A DNA stretch of 15,184 bases, taken from contig JAFAFF010000113.1 in assembly GCA_023423605.1 (NCBI GenBank), positions 1 through 15,184 on the forward strand, written 5' to 3'. The notes beneath the pieces are model-generated. The model worked only from the letters and a program-made list of their open reading frames with translations, made no database searches and was not told where the DNA came from. The stretch comes from Pseudomonadota bacterium. Its GTDB lineage: Bacteria > Pseudomonadota > Gammaproteobacteria > Xanthomonadales > Xanthomonadaceae. Shown here piece after piece: positions 1-7,639 of this stretch. The position numbers were made by a program, and so were the translations under genes. How positions within the stretch are numbered: position 1 is the stretch's first letter; each line of letters begins with the position of its first letter.

Positions 1-587
1 GCAGCAGCAGCGTCCTGGCGCGCTGGATGATTCCGCGGTTGCCGGCGCTGCAGGAAGCGCTGCCATCGCTGGCCCTGCACTGGTCGGCGCTGGATGGCGC
101 TTTCAGCGAAGAACAGGCGCGCCTGGACGCGGTGCTGCTGCTGGCCGAACCACCGTGGCCGCCGGGCTGGGAGGTCGTCGAACTGGCACCGGAACGGGTG
201 GGCGCGGTGGTGGCATCACGACATCCGGCCGCCGCGCGACTGTGGGACCAGCCGCCGCGGACCCTGCTGGAGGAAACCGTATTGCACACCACGTCGCGGC
301 CGCAGGCATGGCCGTCTTGGGCCGCAGCGCATGGCCTGCCGGCCGATGCGATACGCCACGGGCAGGGTTTTGAACATCTGTATTACCTTCTGGAGGCGGC
401 AGTGGCTGGCCTGGGCGTGGCGATCGCGCCGGAGCCCCTGGTGGCCCGGGACATCGTCGAGGGGCGCCTGCTGGCTCCCTGGGGATTTGCGGCCACCGGC
501 GGCTTCTGGGTGCTGGCGAGACCGCCCGGCCCAGCCGATCCGCGCGTGGACGCGTTGGCGCACTGGCTGGCCACACAACTGCGGTAG
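1..587 (+). CDS. LysR-type transcriptional regulator, C-terminal part (5' end cut by the window)
   Basis: The open frame enters from the left edge in frame 3 (first full codon at position 3) and reads SSSVLARWMIPRLPALQ, so the gene starts upstream; about 195 residues are visible. They correspond to most of the effector-binding domain of a LysR-type regulator; the N-terminal helix-turn-helix is outside. The block GLGVAIAPEPLVARDIVEGR, followed by LLAPWGF, is typical of the GcvA/AmpR/TrpI branch, as is the earlier R..AW..W motif. LysR proteins bind DNA as tetramers and respond to a small ligand, commonly regulating a divergent neighbour. The gene converges on trpF. In Pseudomonas the related regulator TrpI is divergent from trpBA, so this protein may control tryptophan genes to the left, but those are not visible. 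The TAG stop at 585-587 lies inside the GTAG head of a repeat. The family call is firm; the target is inference. Confidence 0.85.
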   Translation, partial: SSSVLARWMIPRLPALQEALPSLALHWSALDGAFSEEQARLDAVLLLAEPPWPPGWEVVELAPERVGAVVASRHPAAARLWDQPPRTLLEETVLHTTSRPQAWPSWAAAHGLPADAIRHGQGFEHLYYLLEAAVAGLGVAIAPEPLVARDIVEGRLLAPWGFAATGGFWVLARPPGPADPRVDALAHWLATQLR

Positions 588-644
588 CGCCGGGCTCTGC
601 CCGGCTGATGATTTCCCATGCAGCGGGGCAGAGCCCCGCTCTAC
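584..644. repeat. Inverted pair of GTAG-headed REP palindromes (SMAG type), copy 1
   Basis: GTAG at 584-587 is followed by a hairpin with arms GCCGGGC (589-595) and GCCCGGC (599-605) around TCT. After a short spacer comes a hairpin with arms AGCGGGGC (622-629) and GCCCCGCT (633-640) around AGA, closed by CTAC at 641-644, the complement of GTAG. The two elements face each other as a head-out inverted pair. GTAG-headed stem-loops are the hallmark of the SMAG repeats described in S. maltophilia. As the first structure after lysR it could act in 3' end formation or mRNA stability. Its first four bases include the lysR stop codon. Confidence 0.85.
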
Positions 645-664
645 CTGGCTGGGCATTGCCGCGC

Positions 665-687
665 AGCGGGGCAGAGTCCCGCTCTAC
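665..687 (-). repeat. Single GTAG-headed REP palindrome in reverse orientation
   Basis: A hairpin with 5' arm AGCGGG(G)C (665-672) and 3' arm GTCCCGCT (676-683) around AGA is followed by CTAC (684-687). Read on the minus strand it starts GTAG. It is almost the same as the right half of the pair at 584-644, with one arm substitution (GTCCC instead of GCCCC) that weakens the pairing. No forward partner with a GTAG head lies immediately to its left. Confidence 0.75.
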
Positions 688-753
688 GGTGGGTGACGAC
701 CGTTGGTCGTCACAGGCCCGGAAAGGCGTGACGACCAACGGTCGTCACCCACC
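688..753. repeat. Perfect 26-bp inverted repeat made of two GTGACGACC palindromes
   Basis: Positions 688-713 and 728-753 are exact reverse complements of each other, 26 bp per arm with a 14-bp spacer. Each arm is itself palindromic: GTGACGACC-GTT-GGTCGTCAC at 693-713 and GTGACGACC-AAC-GGTCGTCAC at 728-748. Each arm carries an outer GGTGG or CCACC end instead of a GTAG head, so this looks like a second REP family or a divergent SMAG subfamily. In RNA the region could fold as two small hairpins or as one long stem of 26 pairs. Confidence 0.8.
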
Positions 754-794
754 CAAACCAGTCGGCCGTGGCGCTTCGGGGCGCCGGGCATCAC

Positions 795-851
795 GTAGAG
801 CCGGGCTCTGCCCGGCTGGCCCAAGTGCAGCGGGGCAGAGCCCCGCTCTAC
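795..851. repeat. Inverted pair of GTAG-headed REP palindromes (SMAG type), copy 2
   Basis: GTAG (795-798) leads a hairpin AGCCGGGC (799-806)-TCT-GCCCGGCT (810-817). An 11-bp spacer follows, then the hairpin AGCGGGGC (829-836)-AGA-GCCCCGCT (840-847) and CTAC (848-851). Both halves match the corresponding halves of the pair at 584-644 almost base for base, while the spacers differ. The pair is therefore a recurring heterodimer of two slightly different hairpins. Confidence 0.85.
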
Positions 852-864
852 CCGGCACCGTTTC

Positions 865-893
865 GTGGCACCGGGGTCTGCCCGGCGGGTGGC
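865..893. repeat. Degenerate palindrome next to the trpF stop
   Basis: An imperfect hairpin, CCGGG (871-875) with CCCGG (881-885) around GTCTG, lies just past the trpF stop codon. It resembles the CCGGGC-type SMAG hairpin but has lost the GTAG head and the exact arms. It could be a decayed repeat or contribute to 3' end formation of the trpF transcript. There is no T-run on either side. Together with the four entries before it, it accounts for most of the gene-free stretch 588-893, where I see nothing else. Confidence 0.45.
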
Positions 894-1550
894 TCAGTCA
901 AGCGCGGTGCAGTCGGCGCGGCGCACTTCTTCCACGAAACGGCGCATCAGATGACCATCCTTGATGCCCGGCTCCTGCTCGATGCCACTGGATACATCCA
1001 CGCCCCAGGGCAAGGTGGCCAATGCGGCTTCGTAGACGTTGTCGGCGGTCAGACCGCCGGCAAGCAGGAAAGGACGATGCAGGCCGGTGGGAATGCGCGA
1101 CCAGTCGAACGCCACGCCGGTGCCCCCGCCGCCGCCGGGCGCATGGCTGTCGAACAGGAAACCCGCGGCACTGGGATACCGTAACTGCAGCGCACGCGCG
1201 TTGGTCTCCTCGCGCCCGCCCATGGCGACGGCCTTCAGGTACGGCATGTTGAAGCTGCGGCAGAAACTTTCCTCTTCATCGCCGTGGAACTGCAACAACG
1301 TCGGCCGCACCGTGCGCAGCACATCACGTACCTCTTCGCGCGTGTTGTCGCGGAACAGCGCAACCACGTCCACCATCGGCGCGATCGCCTGGCGCATCGC
1401 GCGCGCCTCGGCCGGTGCAACCCGCCGCTTGCTCTCGCGCGCGAAGATGAAGCCAACCGCGTCCACGCCGAGCTCACCGGCCAGGCGCACATCACCAGCG
1501 CGGGTCATGCCACAGAATTTGATTCGCGTGCGGTAGTAGGAGCGGCTCAT
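894..1550 (-). CDS. trpF: Phosphoribosylanthranilate isomerase
   Basis: TrpF catalyses the Amadori rearrangement of N-(5'-phosphoribosyl)anthranilate to CdRP, the third step from chorismate to tryptophan, in the cytosol. The 218-residue product has the usual length of a stand-alone single-domain beta/alpha barrel. The general base Cys lies in KFCGMT (C13) and the general acid Asp in [10 protein letters not shown] (D134). Phosphate-binding segments are [11 protein letters not shown] (163-173) and [16 protein letters not shown] (183-198). A run of five glycines (139-143) lengthens the loop after the catalytic Asp. The ATG overlaps the truA stop in an ATGA junction, and GAGG lies 7 nt upstream inside truA, so translation is probably coupled to truA. 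It is the last gene of the asd-fimV-truA-trpF series and faces the repeat cluster. The call is secure. Confidence 0.97.
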   Translation of the reverse strand: MSRSYYRTRIKFCGMTRAGDVRLAGELGVDAVGFIFARESKRRVAPAEARAMRQAIAPMVDVVALFRDNTREEVRDVLRTVRPTLLQFHGDEEESFCRSFNMPYLKAVAMGGREETNARALQLRYPSAAGFLFDSHAPGGGGGTGVAFDWSRIPTGLHRPFLLAGGLTADNVYEAALATLPWGVDVSSGIEQEPGIKDGHLMRRFVEEVRRADCTALD

Positions 1551-2317
1551 AGGGTGACCTCGGCAGGCAGGTGCCAGTTGTCGGGATACAGCGGCCCGAC
1601 GAACACCAGGCCCTGGGGCGGCGCGGTCGGTCCGGCAGCATTGCGATCACGGCCGGCAAGCAGCTCGCCCATCCAGCCTGGCGGACGTTCCCCACTGCCG
1701 ACCATGATCAGGGAACCCACGATATTGCGCACCATGTGATGAAGGAATGCATTGGCCTGGACCGACACCTCGATCACCTCGCCGGAACGCCGTACCTGCA
1801 GCGACTGCAGCTCGCGACGCGCATGCAGCGCCTCGCAATGAACGCTGCGGAATGCGCTGAAATCATTCTCGCCAAGCAGTGCCTGGCCGGCCTCGTGCAT
1901 GAGCCCGGCATCCAGCGCGCGACGCTCCCAGCTCAGGGTCTGCCGATACAACGCCGGGCGGACCTGGCGATTGAGCAGGCGGTAGCGGTAGCGGCGCGCA
2001 CGCGCTGAAAACCGCGCGTGGAAATCGTCGGCGACCGGTGTGCACCAGCGCACCGCCACCGAGCGTGGCAACCGCGCGGTGGTGCCCAGCACCCAGCCTC
2101 GCGGATCGCGTTCCACATCGCTGTCAAAATGCACCACCTGGCATTCGCTGTGCACGCCGGCATCGGTACGCCCGGCGCAGACGACCTTGAGCGGGACATC
2201 AGCCACCGACGACAGCGCCTGTTCCAGACTGGCCTGGACGCTGGGTCCGCCCTCGCCCAGATTCTGCCAGCCCCTGAATTCGCCACCGTCGTATTCGACG
2301 CCTAGCGCATAACGCAT
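1547..2317 (-). CDS. truA: tRNA pseudouridine(38-40) synthase TruA
   Basis: TruA converts uridine to pseudouridine at positions 38, 39 and 40 in the anticodon arm of many tRNAs and works as a homodimer. The 256-residue product carries the family signature [11 protein letters not shown], which holds the catalytic Asp52. It also has the [10 protein letters not shown] block (108-117) with the conserved active-site tyrosine, and [13 protein letters not shown] (191-203), which belongs to the second half of the catalytic domain. A clear GGAG lies 6 nt before the ATG. The gene starts 36 bp after the fimV stop and shares 4 bp with trpF, so it is probably co-transcribed with both. The same truA-trpF pairing downstream of fimV occurs in Pseudomonas and other gammaproteobacteria. 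Nothing is unusual in it. Confidence 0.97.
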   Translation of the reverse strand: MRYALGVEYDGGEFRGWQNLGEGGPSVQASLEQALSSVADVPLKVVCAGRTDAGVHSECQVVHFDSDVERDPRGWVLGTTARLPRSVAVRWCTPVADDFHARFSARARRYRYRLLNRQVRPALYRQTLSWERRALDAGLMHEAGQALLGENDFSAFRSVHCEALHARRELQSLQVRRSGEVIEVSVQANAFLHHMVRNIVGSLIMVGSGERPPGWMGELLAGRDRNAAGPTAPPQGLVFVGPLYPDNWHLPAEVTL

Positions 2318-2353
2318 GTACGGCTCCGGCCTCGGCGTTGGAAAGCCATGCGC

Positions 2354-4261
2354 TCAGCCCAGCCTGGCCAGCAGCTCGTGGGCCTGCGTGCGCAGCGCGG
2401 CATCGCCGCTGTGCTGCAGCTCTTCCAGCAGCATGCGCGCGGTCTGTTCTTCACCCAGATCCAGGCAGGCGATGGCCAGTTCGAGCCGCTCATGACCGGC
2501 TCTGTCCACGGCATCGCCGGTGGCGGCATCATCGGCTACAGCCGAATCGCTCGCATCCAATCCATCTGCCTCCGTGGCGTGCACTTCCATTTCCTTTGCG
2601 GGCTGTTCATCGGCAGGCGCCTCGAACACGCCGCGGAAGTCGTCGCGCCACTCGGCGTCGCGCGCATAGGCGGGCACCAGGCCTTCATCGGGCGCATCCG
2701 CAGACACGGCCGCCTGCGCAGCCTGCTCCTGGAAATACATGGCATCGGCCGTGGTGGACGGATCATCCTGCCACTGCGCTTCCTCAGCCGTTGTTTCACC
2801 ATGCGCCATCGGACCTGCGTGCTCGTCCAGAACCAGCTGCGGCTCAAGCTCCGGCTCCGGCGCCTCGGAATCCTGCCATGGCGCGCGTTCGGCCAGCACG
2901 TCCAGCCCGGCTCCCGCCGGCACACTCGCCGACAGGGCACTGTCGTCACGATCATCGCGCCGCAGCGGCGGCAACGGCGAAGGCCTGCGCCGGCGGGACA
3001 ACCACCAGCCCAGCGCCGCCAGCAGCAGCACCGGCAGACCGAGCCAGTACCACGACCCGCCCGTTTCGCGCTCACCGCCAGCCTGCCCAAGCCGGGCCTG
3101 CGCGGCCGCCAGCTCGGTATCCTTCAGCGCCACCAGCGACTGCTGGCTGGCCTGCAGTTTCTCCAGCTCCGCTACGCGCTGCTTGAGCTCATCGATCTCG
3201 GCATCGCGCGTGGCGATGTCTTCCCTGGCCTGACGCAGCTGTTCGTTGCCAAGCATGTCACCCTCGTTGCCGTCACCGGTACCGGTTGTTGTACCCGCGG
3301 CAGCGGTTGCCGCCGCAGCCGCCGGAGCGATTTCCAGGCGTGCGCCCGCGGGCGCCTGCGCACTGCTGGCCGGTGCCGTCGCCGCGCTGTCGATCGTGCT
3401 GGCCGGCTGCGGAATGGCGCGCGCCTGCCGCCACTGCGCGGCATGTTCGCGCACCATCGCCGACGCATCGGCGGCATCCACGGCCGCCAGTGCCGTGGCA
3501 TCGGGCATGCGCAGTACCGCGCCCTGCTTGAGAAGATTGATGTTGCCGCGGATGAAGGCATCCGGATTCGCGCGCAACAGCGCGATCATCGCGCGGTCGC
3601 GGCTTACCTGCTGCTCACGCGCGAATTCCTGTGCAATACCCGACAGCGTCTGCCCGCGGCGCACGGCGACGTCGCCGCCATCGACCGACGCGGCAGCCGA
3701 TGCCGCCGTGGTGGACGGACGCGCCGGCGTTGCCGGCCGCACGGATGATGGTACTTCCGCCTGCCCCGGCGCAGGCGCTGGCGCAGCGGCCTGCGGTTCG
3801 CGCACGATGGCATTGGACAACGCGCCGGCCGGCGCCACGATTTCCGGCTCGCTCACCGCCCCGGCGCTGGCAGGGGCATCGACCAGTGCGGAGTATTCGC
3901 GCACCAGCCGGCCCTGGCCCCAGTCGGCCTCCACCAGGAACGCCAGCGACGGCGTATCCACCGGCGTCTGCGATGTCACCCGCACCACCGCCCTGCCCTG
4001 CGCGTTGCGGGTCAGCTCGAACTGCAGCTCCCCGACCAGCCCGGACGGGCGCTGCAGACCGACGCGCTCGAACGTAGCCGGCGCAGCAAGACCGACGCGC
4101 AGGTTCTGCAGCTCGGCTGGATCGGCCGAAATCACCGGAATTTCCGCCAGCAACGGCTGGCCCGGGCGGGACAGCACACGGATGTCGCCCAGGCCCAATG
4201 CCATGGCCGAACTGCTGGCCAGGGCCAGCAATGCGGTGGACAGATACTTGAGCGGTCGCAT
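2354..4261 (-). CDS. fimV: FimV/HubP-type polar landmark protein with LysM domain
   Basis: FimV/HubP proteins span the inner membrane, bind peptidoglycan and act as polar hubs for type IV pili and chemotaxis or chromosome-partition proteins. The 635-residue product has, in order: a signal peptide ending ASSSAMA (about 1-21); the FimV N-terminal domain starting GLGDIRVLSRPGQPLLAEIPV; a LysM-type segment (about 197-253, VRRGQTLSGIA to GAVLRMPD); Ala/Pro-rich linkers; a coiled coil (about 338-394); one membrane span (about 403-422) followed by SRRRRP; an acidic low-complexity cytoplasmic part; and the conserved C-terminal motif HERLELAIACLDLGEEQTARMLLEE (589 on). The frame stays open upstream to 4438, but ATG 4259-4261 is chosen because it places a proper signal peptide at the N-terminus. 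The protein is shorter than Pseudomonas FimV (about 900 residues), mainly in the cytoplasmic part. The gene order after asd supports the call. Confidence 0.9.
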   Translation of the reverse strand: MRPLKYLSTALLALASSSAMALGLGDIRVLSRPGQPLLAEIPVISADPAELQNLRVGLAAPATFERVGLQRPSGLVGELQFELTRNAQGRAVVRVTSQTPVDTPSLAFLVEADWGQGRLVREYSALVDAPASAGAVSEPEIVAPAGALSNAIVREPQAAAPAPAPGQAEVPSSVRPATPARPSTTAASAAASVDGGDVAVRRGQTLSGIAQEFAREQQVSRDRAMIALLRANPDAFIRGNINLLKQGAVLRMPDATALAAVDAADASAMVREHAAQWRQARAIPQPASTIDSAATAPASSAQAPAGARLEIAPAAAAATAAAGTTTGTGDGNEGDMLGNEQLRQAREDIATRDAEIDELKQRVAELEKLQASQQSLVALKDTELAAAQARLGQAGGERETGGSWYWLGLPVLLLAALGWWLSRRRRPSPLPPLRRDDRDDSALSASVPAGAGLDVLAERAPWQDSEAPEPELEPQLVLDEHAGPMAHGETTAEEAQWQDDPSTTADAMYFQEQAAQAAVSADAPDEGLVPAYARDAEWRDDFRGVFEAPADEQPAKEMEVHATEADGLDASDSAVADDAATGDAVDRAGHERLELAIACLDLGEEQTARMLLEELQHSGDAALRTQAHELLARLG

Positions 4262-4305
4262 CACGCAACGGAACCCTTGTTCATGGCCGTCAATATAACG
4301 GCTCA

Positions 4306-4326
4306 CCGTCGCCAAGTGGGCGACGG
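4306..4326. other. Perfect 8-bp hairpin in the asd-fimV gap
   Basis: Arms CCGTCGCC (4306-4313) and GGCGACGG (4319-4326) enclose a 5-nt loop. The hairpin lies about 45 bp upstream of the fimV start and 57 bp after asd. No T-run follows on the minus strand, so it is not a classical intrinsic terminator; it might slow or process the asd transcript or stabilise the 5' end of fimV mRNA. On the fimV side a TATATT stretch (minus strand, near 4293) could be a -10 element, but I see no matching -35. Confidence 0.5.
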
Positions 4327-4342
4327 CGCGGAAAGCGCTGGA

Positions 4343-4363
4343 GTGACGCCGGGCGGACGTCAC
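4343..4363. other. Small hairpin just downstream of asd
   Basis: Arms GTGACG (4343-4348) and CGTCAC (4358-4363) enclose a GC-rich 9-nt loop. The hairpin begins 19 bp after the asd stop codon on the minus strand. There is no downstream T-run. With the hairpin at 4306-4326 it makes the asd-fimV gap (4262-4382) unusually rich in structure; a role in partial termination or mRNA end protection is inference. Confidence 0.4.
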
Positions 4364-4382
4364 CTGCCAGCATCGACGGTGA

Positions 4383-5411
<1,029 letters not shown>

Positions 5412-5471
5412 GGGGGAACACTCTCACGAATAACGGGAAGGGGAAAAACTCACGCACGACGGCTGGCTTCG

Positions 5472-5506
5472 GGGAACCTCCTCAAGTGGGACGTGCGGAG
5501 GTTCCC
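5472..5506. other. Perfect 10-bp inverted repeat between the dehydrogenase gene and asd
   Basis: GGGAACCTCC (5472-5481) and GGAGGTTCCC (5497-5506) are exact complements around a 15-nt loop. On the minus strand the stem starts at the last base of the dehydrogenase stop codon and lies 60-95 nt upstream of the asd start. No T-run follows directly; the first (five T) comes about 24 nt after the stem. It could be an incomplete or Rho-assisted terminator, an mRNA 3' end protector, or a structured asd leader. Confidence 0.55.
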
Positions 5507-6543
5507 TATCGTTTCCCGGTTTTTTTACCCAGCTCGGCACGCGCAGCCAGGGCTGCGTCGGCGTTGATCGCACTCGGCATGCGTGCCGGTTCGCCGGCCA
5601 GGCCGAGGCCGGCCAGCAGGTTGTCCACGGCGAGCTGCACCATGGCGGTACGGGTGGCCAGCGAGGCGCTGCCGATATGCGGGGTCAGCACCACGTTGCG
5701 CAGCGCCAGCAGTTCCGGGCGCACCTTCGGCTCGCCTTCGTAGACATCCAGGCCGGCGGCCGCCAGGCGACCATGGGCCAGCGCATCGGCCAGGGCCAGT
5801 TCGTCGACGATCCCGCCCCGGGCGATGTTCACCAGGGTGGCCGAGGGCTTCATCTTCGCCAGCGCGGCCGCATCGATGATGTGGTGCGAGGACGGGGTAT
5901 ACGGCAACACGGTGACCAGGTGGTCGGACTGCGCCAGCAGCGTGTCCAGGTCCACCCAGGTGGCGCCGACGGCGGCCTCGGTTTCGGCCGGCAGCCGCGA
6001 ACGGTTGTGGTACAGCACCTTCATGCCGAACCCGTGCGCGCCGCGGCGGGCGATGCCCTGGCCGATGCGGCCCATGCCGAGGATGCCCAGCGTGCTGCCG
6101 TGGATGTCCGCACCGAGCATGGTCTGGAACGACCACTGGCCCCACTGCCCTTCGCGCAGCCAGCGCTCGGATTCGGTGATGCGGCGCGCAGTGGCCATCA
6201 ACAGGGCGAAACCGAGATCGGCGGTGGTTTCGGTCAGGACGTCCGGCGTGTTGCTGACAAGGATGCCGGCGGCGCTGAGGGCGTCGACATCCAGGTTGTT
6301 GTAACCGACGCCGACATTGGCGATCACCTGCAACTGCGTCGCGTCGGCCACCTGGGCCGCGCCGATGCGCTCGTTGAGGGTGATGATCGCGCCGTCCACC
6401 GAGGCCAGGCGCTCGACGAGCTGCTGCGGCGACCAGGCGGTGACGGTGTCGGTGGCAAGCAGCCGCACATGATCGCGCAGCGGTGCGATGGCCGCGTCGA
6501 TCAGCGGCTGGCTCACCCAGACCGTCGGCCGCGTATCAGCCAT
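5506..6543 (-). CDS. D-isomer 2-hydroxyacid dehydrogenase (glyoxylate/hydroxypyruvate reductase-like)
   Basis: Enzymes of this family reduce 2-oxoacids such as glyoxylate or hydroxypyruvate to D-2-hydroxyacids with NAD(P)H. The 345-residue product has the Rossmann motif [14 protein letters not shown] (152-165) and the catalytic triad Arg242 (VNIARGG), Glu271 (DVYEGEP) and His289 (LTPHIGSAS), with spacing typical of the family. It most resembles GhrB/GyaR-type reductases; the exact substrate cannot be read from the sequence. The C-terminus is longer than usual and lysine-rich, ending GKKTGKR, with a run of seven A in the DNA. ATG 6541-6543 is chosen because it gives the normal N-terminus ([14 protein letters not shown]); a further ATG 39 nt upstream lies deep inside aroC. 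The gene overlaps aroC by 8 bp, so translational coupling is likely. The link to the shikimate pathway is positional only. Confidence 0.9.
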   Translation of the reverse strand: MADTRPTVWVSQPLIDAAIAPLRDHVRLLATDTVTAWSPQQLVERLASVDGAIITLNERIGAAQVADATQLQVIANVGVGYNNLDVDALSAAGILVSNTPDVLTETTADLGFALLMATARRITESERWLREGQWGQWSFQTMLGADIHGSTLGILGMGRIGQGIARRGAHGFGMKVLYHNRSRLPAETEAAVGATWVDLDTLLAQSDHLVTVLPYTPSSHHIIDAAALAKMKPSATLVNIARGGIVDELALADALAHGRLAAAGLDVYEGEPKVRPELLALRNVVLTPHIGSASLATRTAMVQLAVDNLLAGLGLAGEPARMPSAINADAALAARAELGKKTGKR

Positions 6544-7639
6544 CGATCTGCCCGGGAATGCGCGGAGTGATGGTGCCCACATCCCCGCACTGCGCGCGAT
6601 GGCGCAGTGCCTGGTCCATCAGCACAAGGGCCATCATCGCTTCGGCGATCGGCGTGGCGCGGATGCCCACGCAGGGATCGTGACGGCCGGTGGTGACCAC
6701 CTCGACGACGTTGCCGCCGGTATCCAGCGACGCGCCCGGCAGGCGCAGGCTGGAGGTCGGCTTGAGGACGATGGAGGCGACCACCGGCTGGCCGGTGGAA
6801 ATGCCACCGAGGATGCCACCGGCATGGTTGCTGGCAAACCCCTGCGGGGTCAGCAGGTCGCGGTGCTCGGTGCCCTTCTGCGCGGCACTGGCGAAACCAT
6901 CACCGATCTCCACGCCCTTCACCGCGTTGATGCTCATCAGCGCCGCGGCCAGTTCCCCGTCCAGCTTGCCGTAGATGGGCTCGCCCCAGCCCGGCGGCAC
7001 GTTGTCGGCCACCACGTCCACGCGCGCACCGACCGAATCACCGGACTTGCGCAGCGCATCCATGTACGCCTCCAGCTCGGGCACCTGGTCGGCATGCGGC
7101 CAGAAGAACGGATTTTCCTCCACCGCCGACCAGTCGAAACCGGCCGGCGTGATATCGCCCAACTGCGAAAGGTAGCCACGCACGGTCACGCCGAAGCGTT
7201 CGGCCAGCCACTTCCTGGCGACTACACCGGCAGCCACGCGCATGGTGGTCTCGCGCGCCGACGAGCGCCCGCCGCCGCGCGGATCGCGGATGCCGTACTT
7301 GTGCCAGTAGCTGTAATCGGCATGACCGGGACGGAACTGCTGGCCAATGGCCGTGTAATCCTTGCTGCGCTGGTCGGTGTTGCGGATCAGCAGCGCGATC
7401 GGGGTGCCGGTGGTCAGGCCCTGGTAGACGCCGGACAGGATCTCCACCTCGTCGGCCTCGCGTCGCGCCGAGGTATGCCGGCTCCTGCCGGTGGCGCGCC
7501 GCTGCAGGTCGTGGGCGAATTCGGCCGCGTCCAGCGCCAGCCCCGGCGGGCAGCCATCGATCACGCAGCCGATCGCCGGACCGTGCGATTCGCCGAAGGT
7601 GGTGACGGTGAACAGCTTGCCGAACGCATTGGAACTCAC
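6536..7639 (-). CDS. aroC: Chorismate synthase
   Basis: AroC removes phosphate from 5-enolpyruvylshikimate-3-phosphate to form chorismate, the last shikimate step, using reduced FMN that is not consumed. The 367-residue product has all three family signatures: [18 protein letters not shown] (16-33), [11 protein letters not shown] (122-132) and [17 protein letters not shown] (319-335). The active-site histidines H19 (in GESHG) and H106 (in PGHADYSYW) are present. The start is taken as GTG at 7637-7639, because the family begins (M)[19 protein letters not shown] and an upstream ATG would add 19 residues inside prmB. The GTG overlaps the prmB stop as GTGA. A prmB-aroC arrangement is common in gammaproteobacteria. 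The gene supplies chorismate for the tryptophan branch that includes trpF farther along the strand. Confidence 0.97.
   Translation of the reverse strand: MSSNAFGKLFTVTTFGESHGPAIGCVIDGCPPGLALDAAEFAHDLQRRATGRSRHTSARREADEVEILSGVYQGLTTGTPIALLIRNTDQRSKDYTAIGQQFRPGHADYSYWHKYGIRDPRGGGRSSARETTMRVAAGVVARKWLAERFGVTVRGYLSQLGDITPAGFDWSAVEENPFFWPHADQVPELEAYMDALRKSGDSVGARVDVVADNVPPGWGEPIYGKLDGELAAALMSINAVKGVEIGDGFASAAQKGTEHRDLLTPQGFASNHAGGILGGISTGQPVVASIVLKPTSSLRLPGASLDTGGNVVEVVTTGRHDPCVGIRATPIAEAMMALVLMDQALRHRAQCGDVGTITPRIPGQIDG

Noticed and set aside
588..760. Classical intrinsic terminators made by the REP hairpins
   Set aside because: None of the hairpins is followed by a T-run on either strand, so I list them as repeats and leave termination as a hypothesis.
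584..893. CRISPR array or coding gene in the repeat-rich gap
   Set aside because: Repeats are palindromic, unevenly spaced and of two families, with no uniform spacers. Open frames across them are only the low-stop frames of GC-rich repeats.
1106..1145. Five-glycine run in TrpF as a frameshift or sequencing error
   Set aside because: The frame continues into conserved TrpF sequence (GTGVAFDW) on both sides, so it is a loop-length difference and not a break.
2348..3748. A + strand open frame of about 466 codons opposite fimV
   Set aside because: The fimV frame has a coherent domain order and known neighbours; the antisense frame lacks any motif.
5519..5526. Run of seven A on the coding strand near the end of the hydroxyacid dehydrogenase gene, as a programmed frameshift or phase-variation site
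   Set aside because: It lies within the last few codons, after all catalytic residues, and I see no stimulatory structure at a suitable distance or meaningful alternative product.
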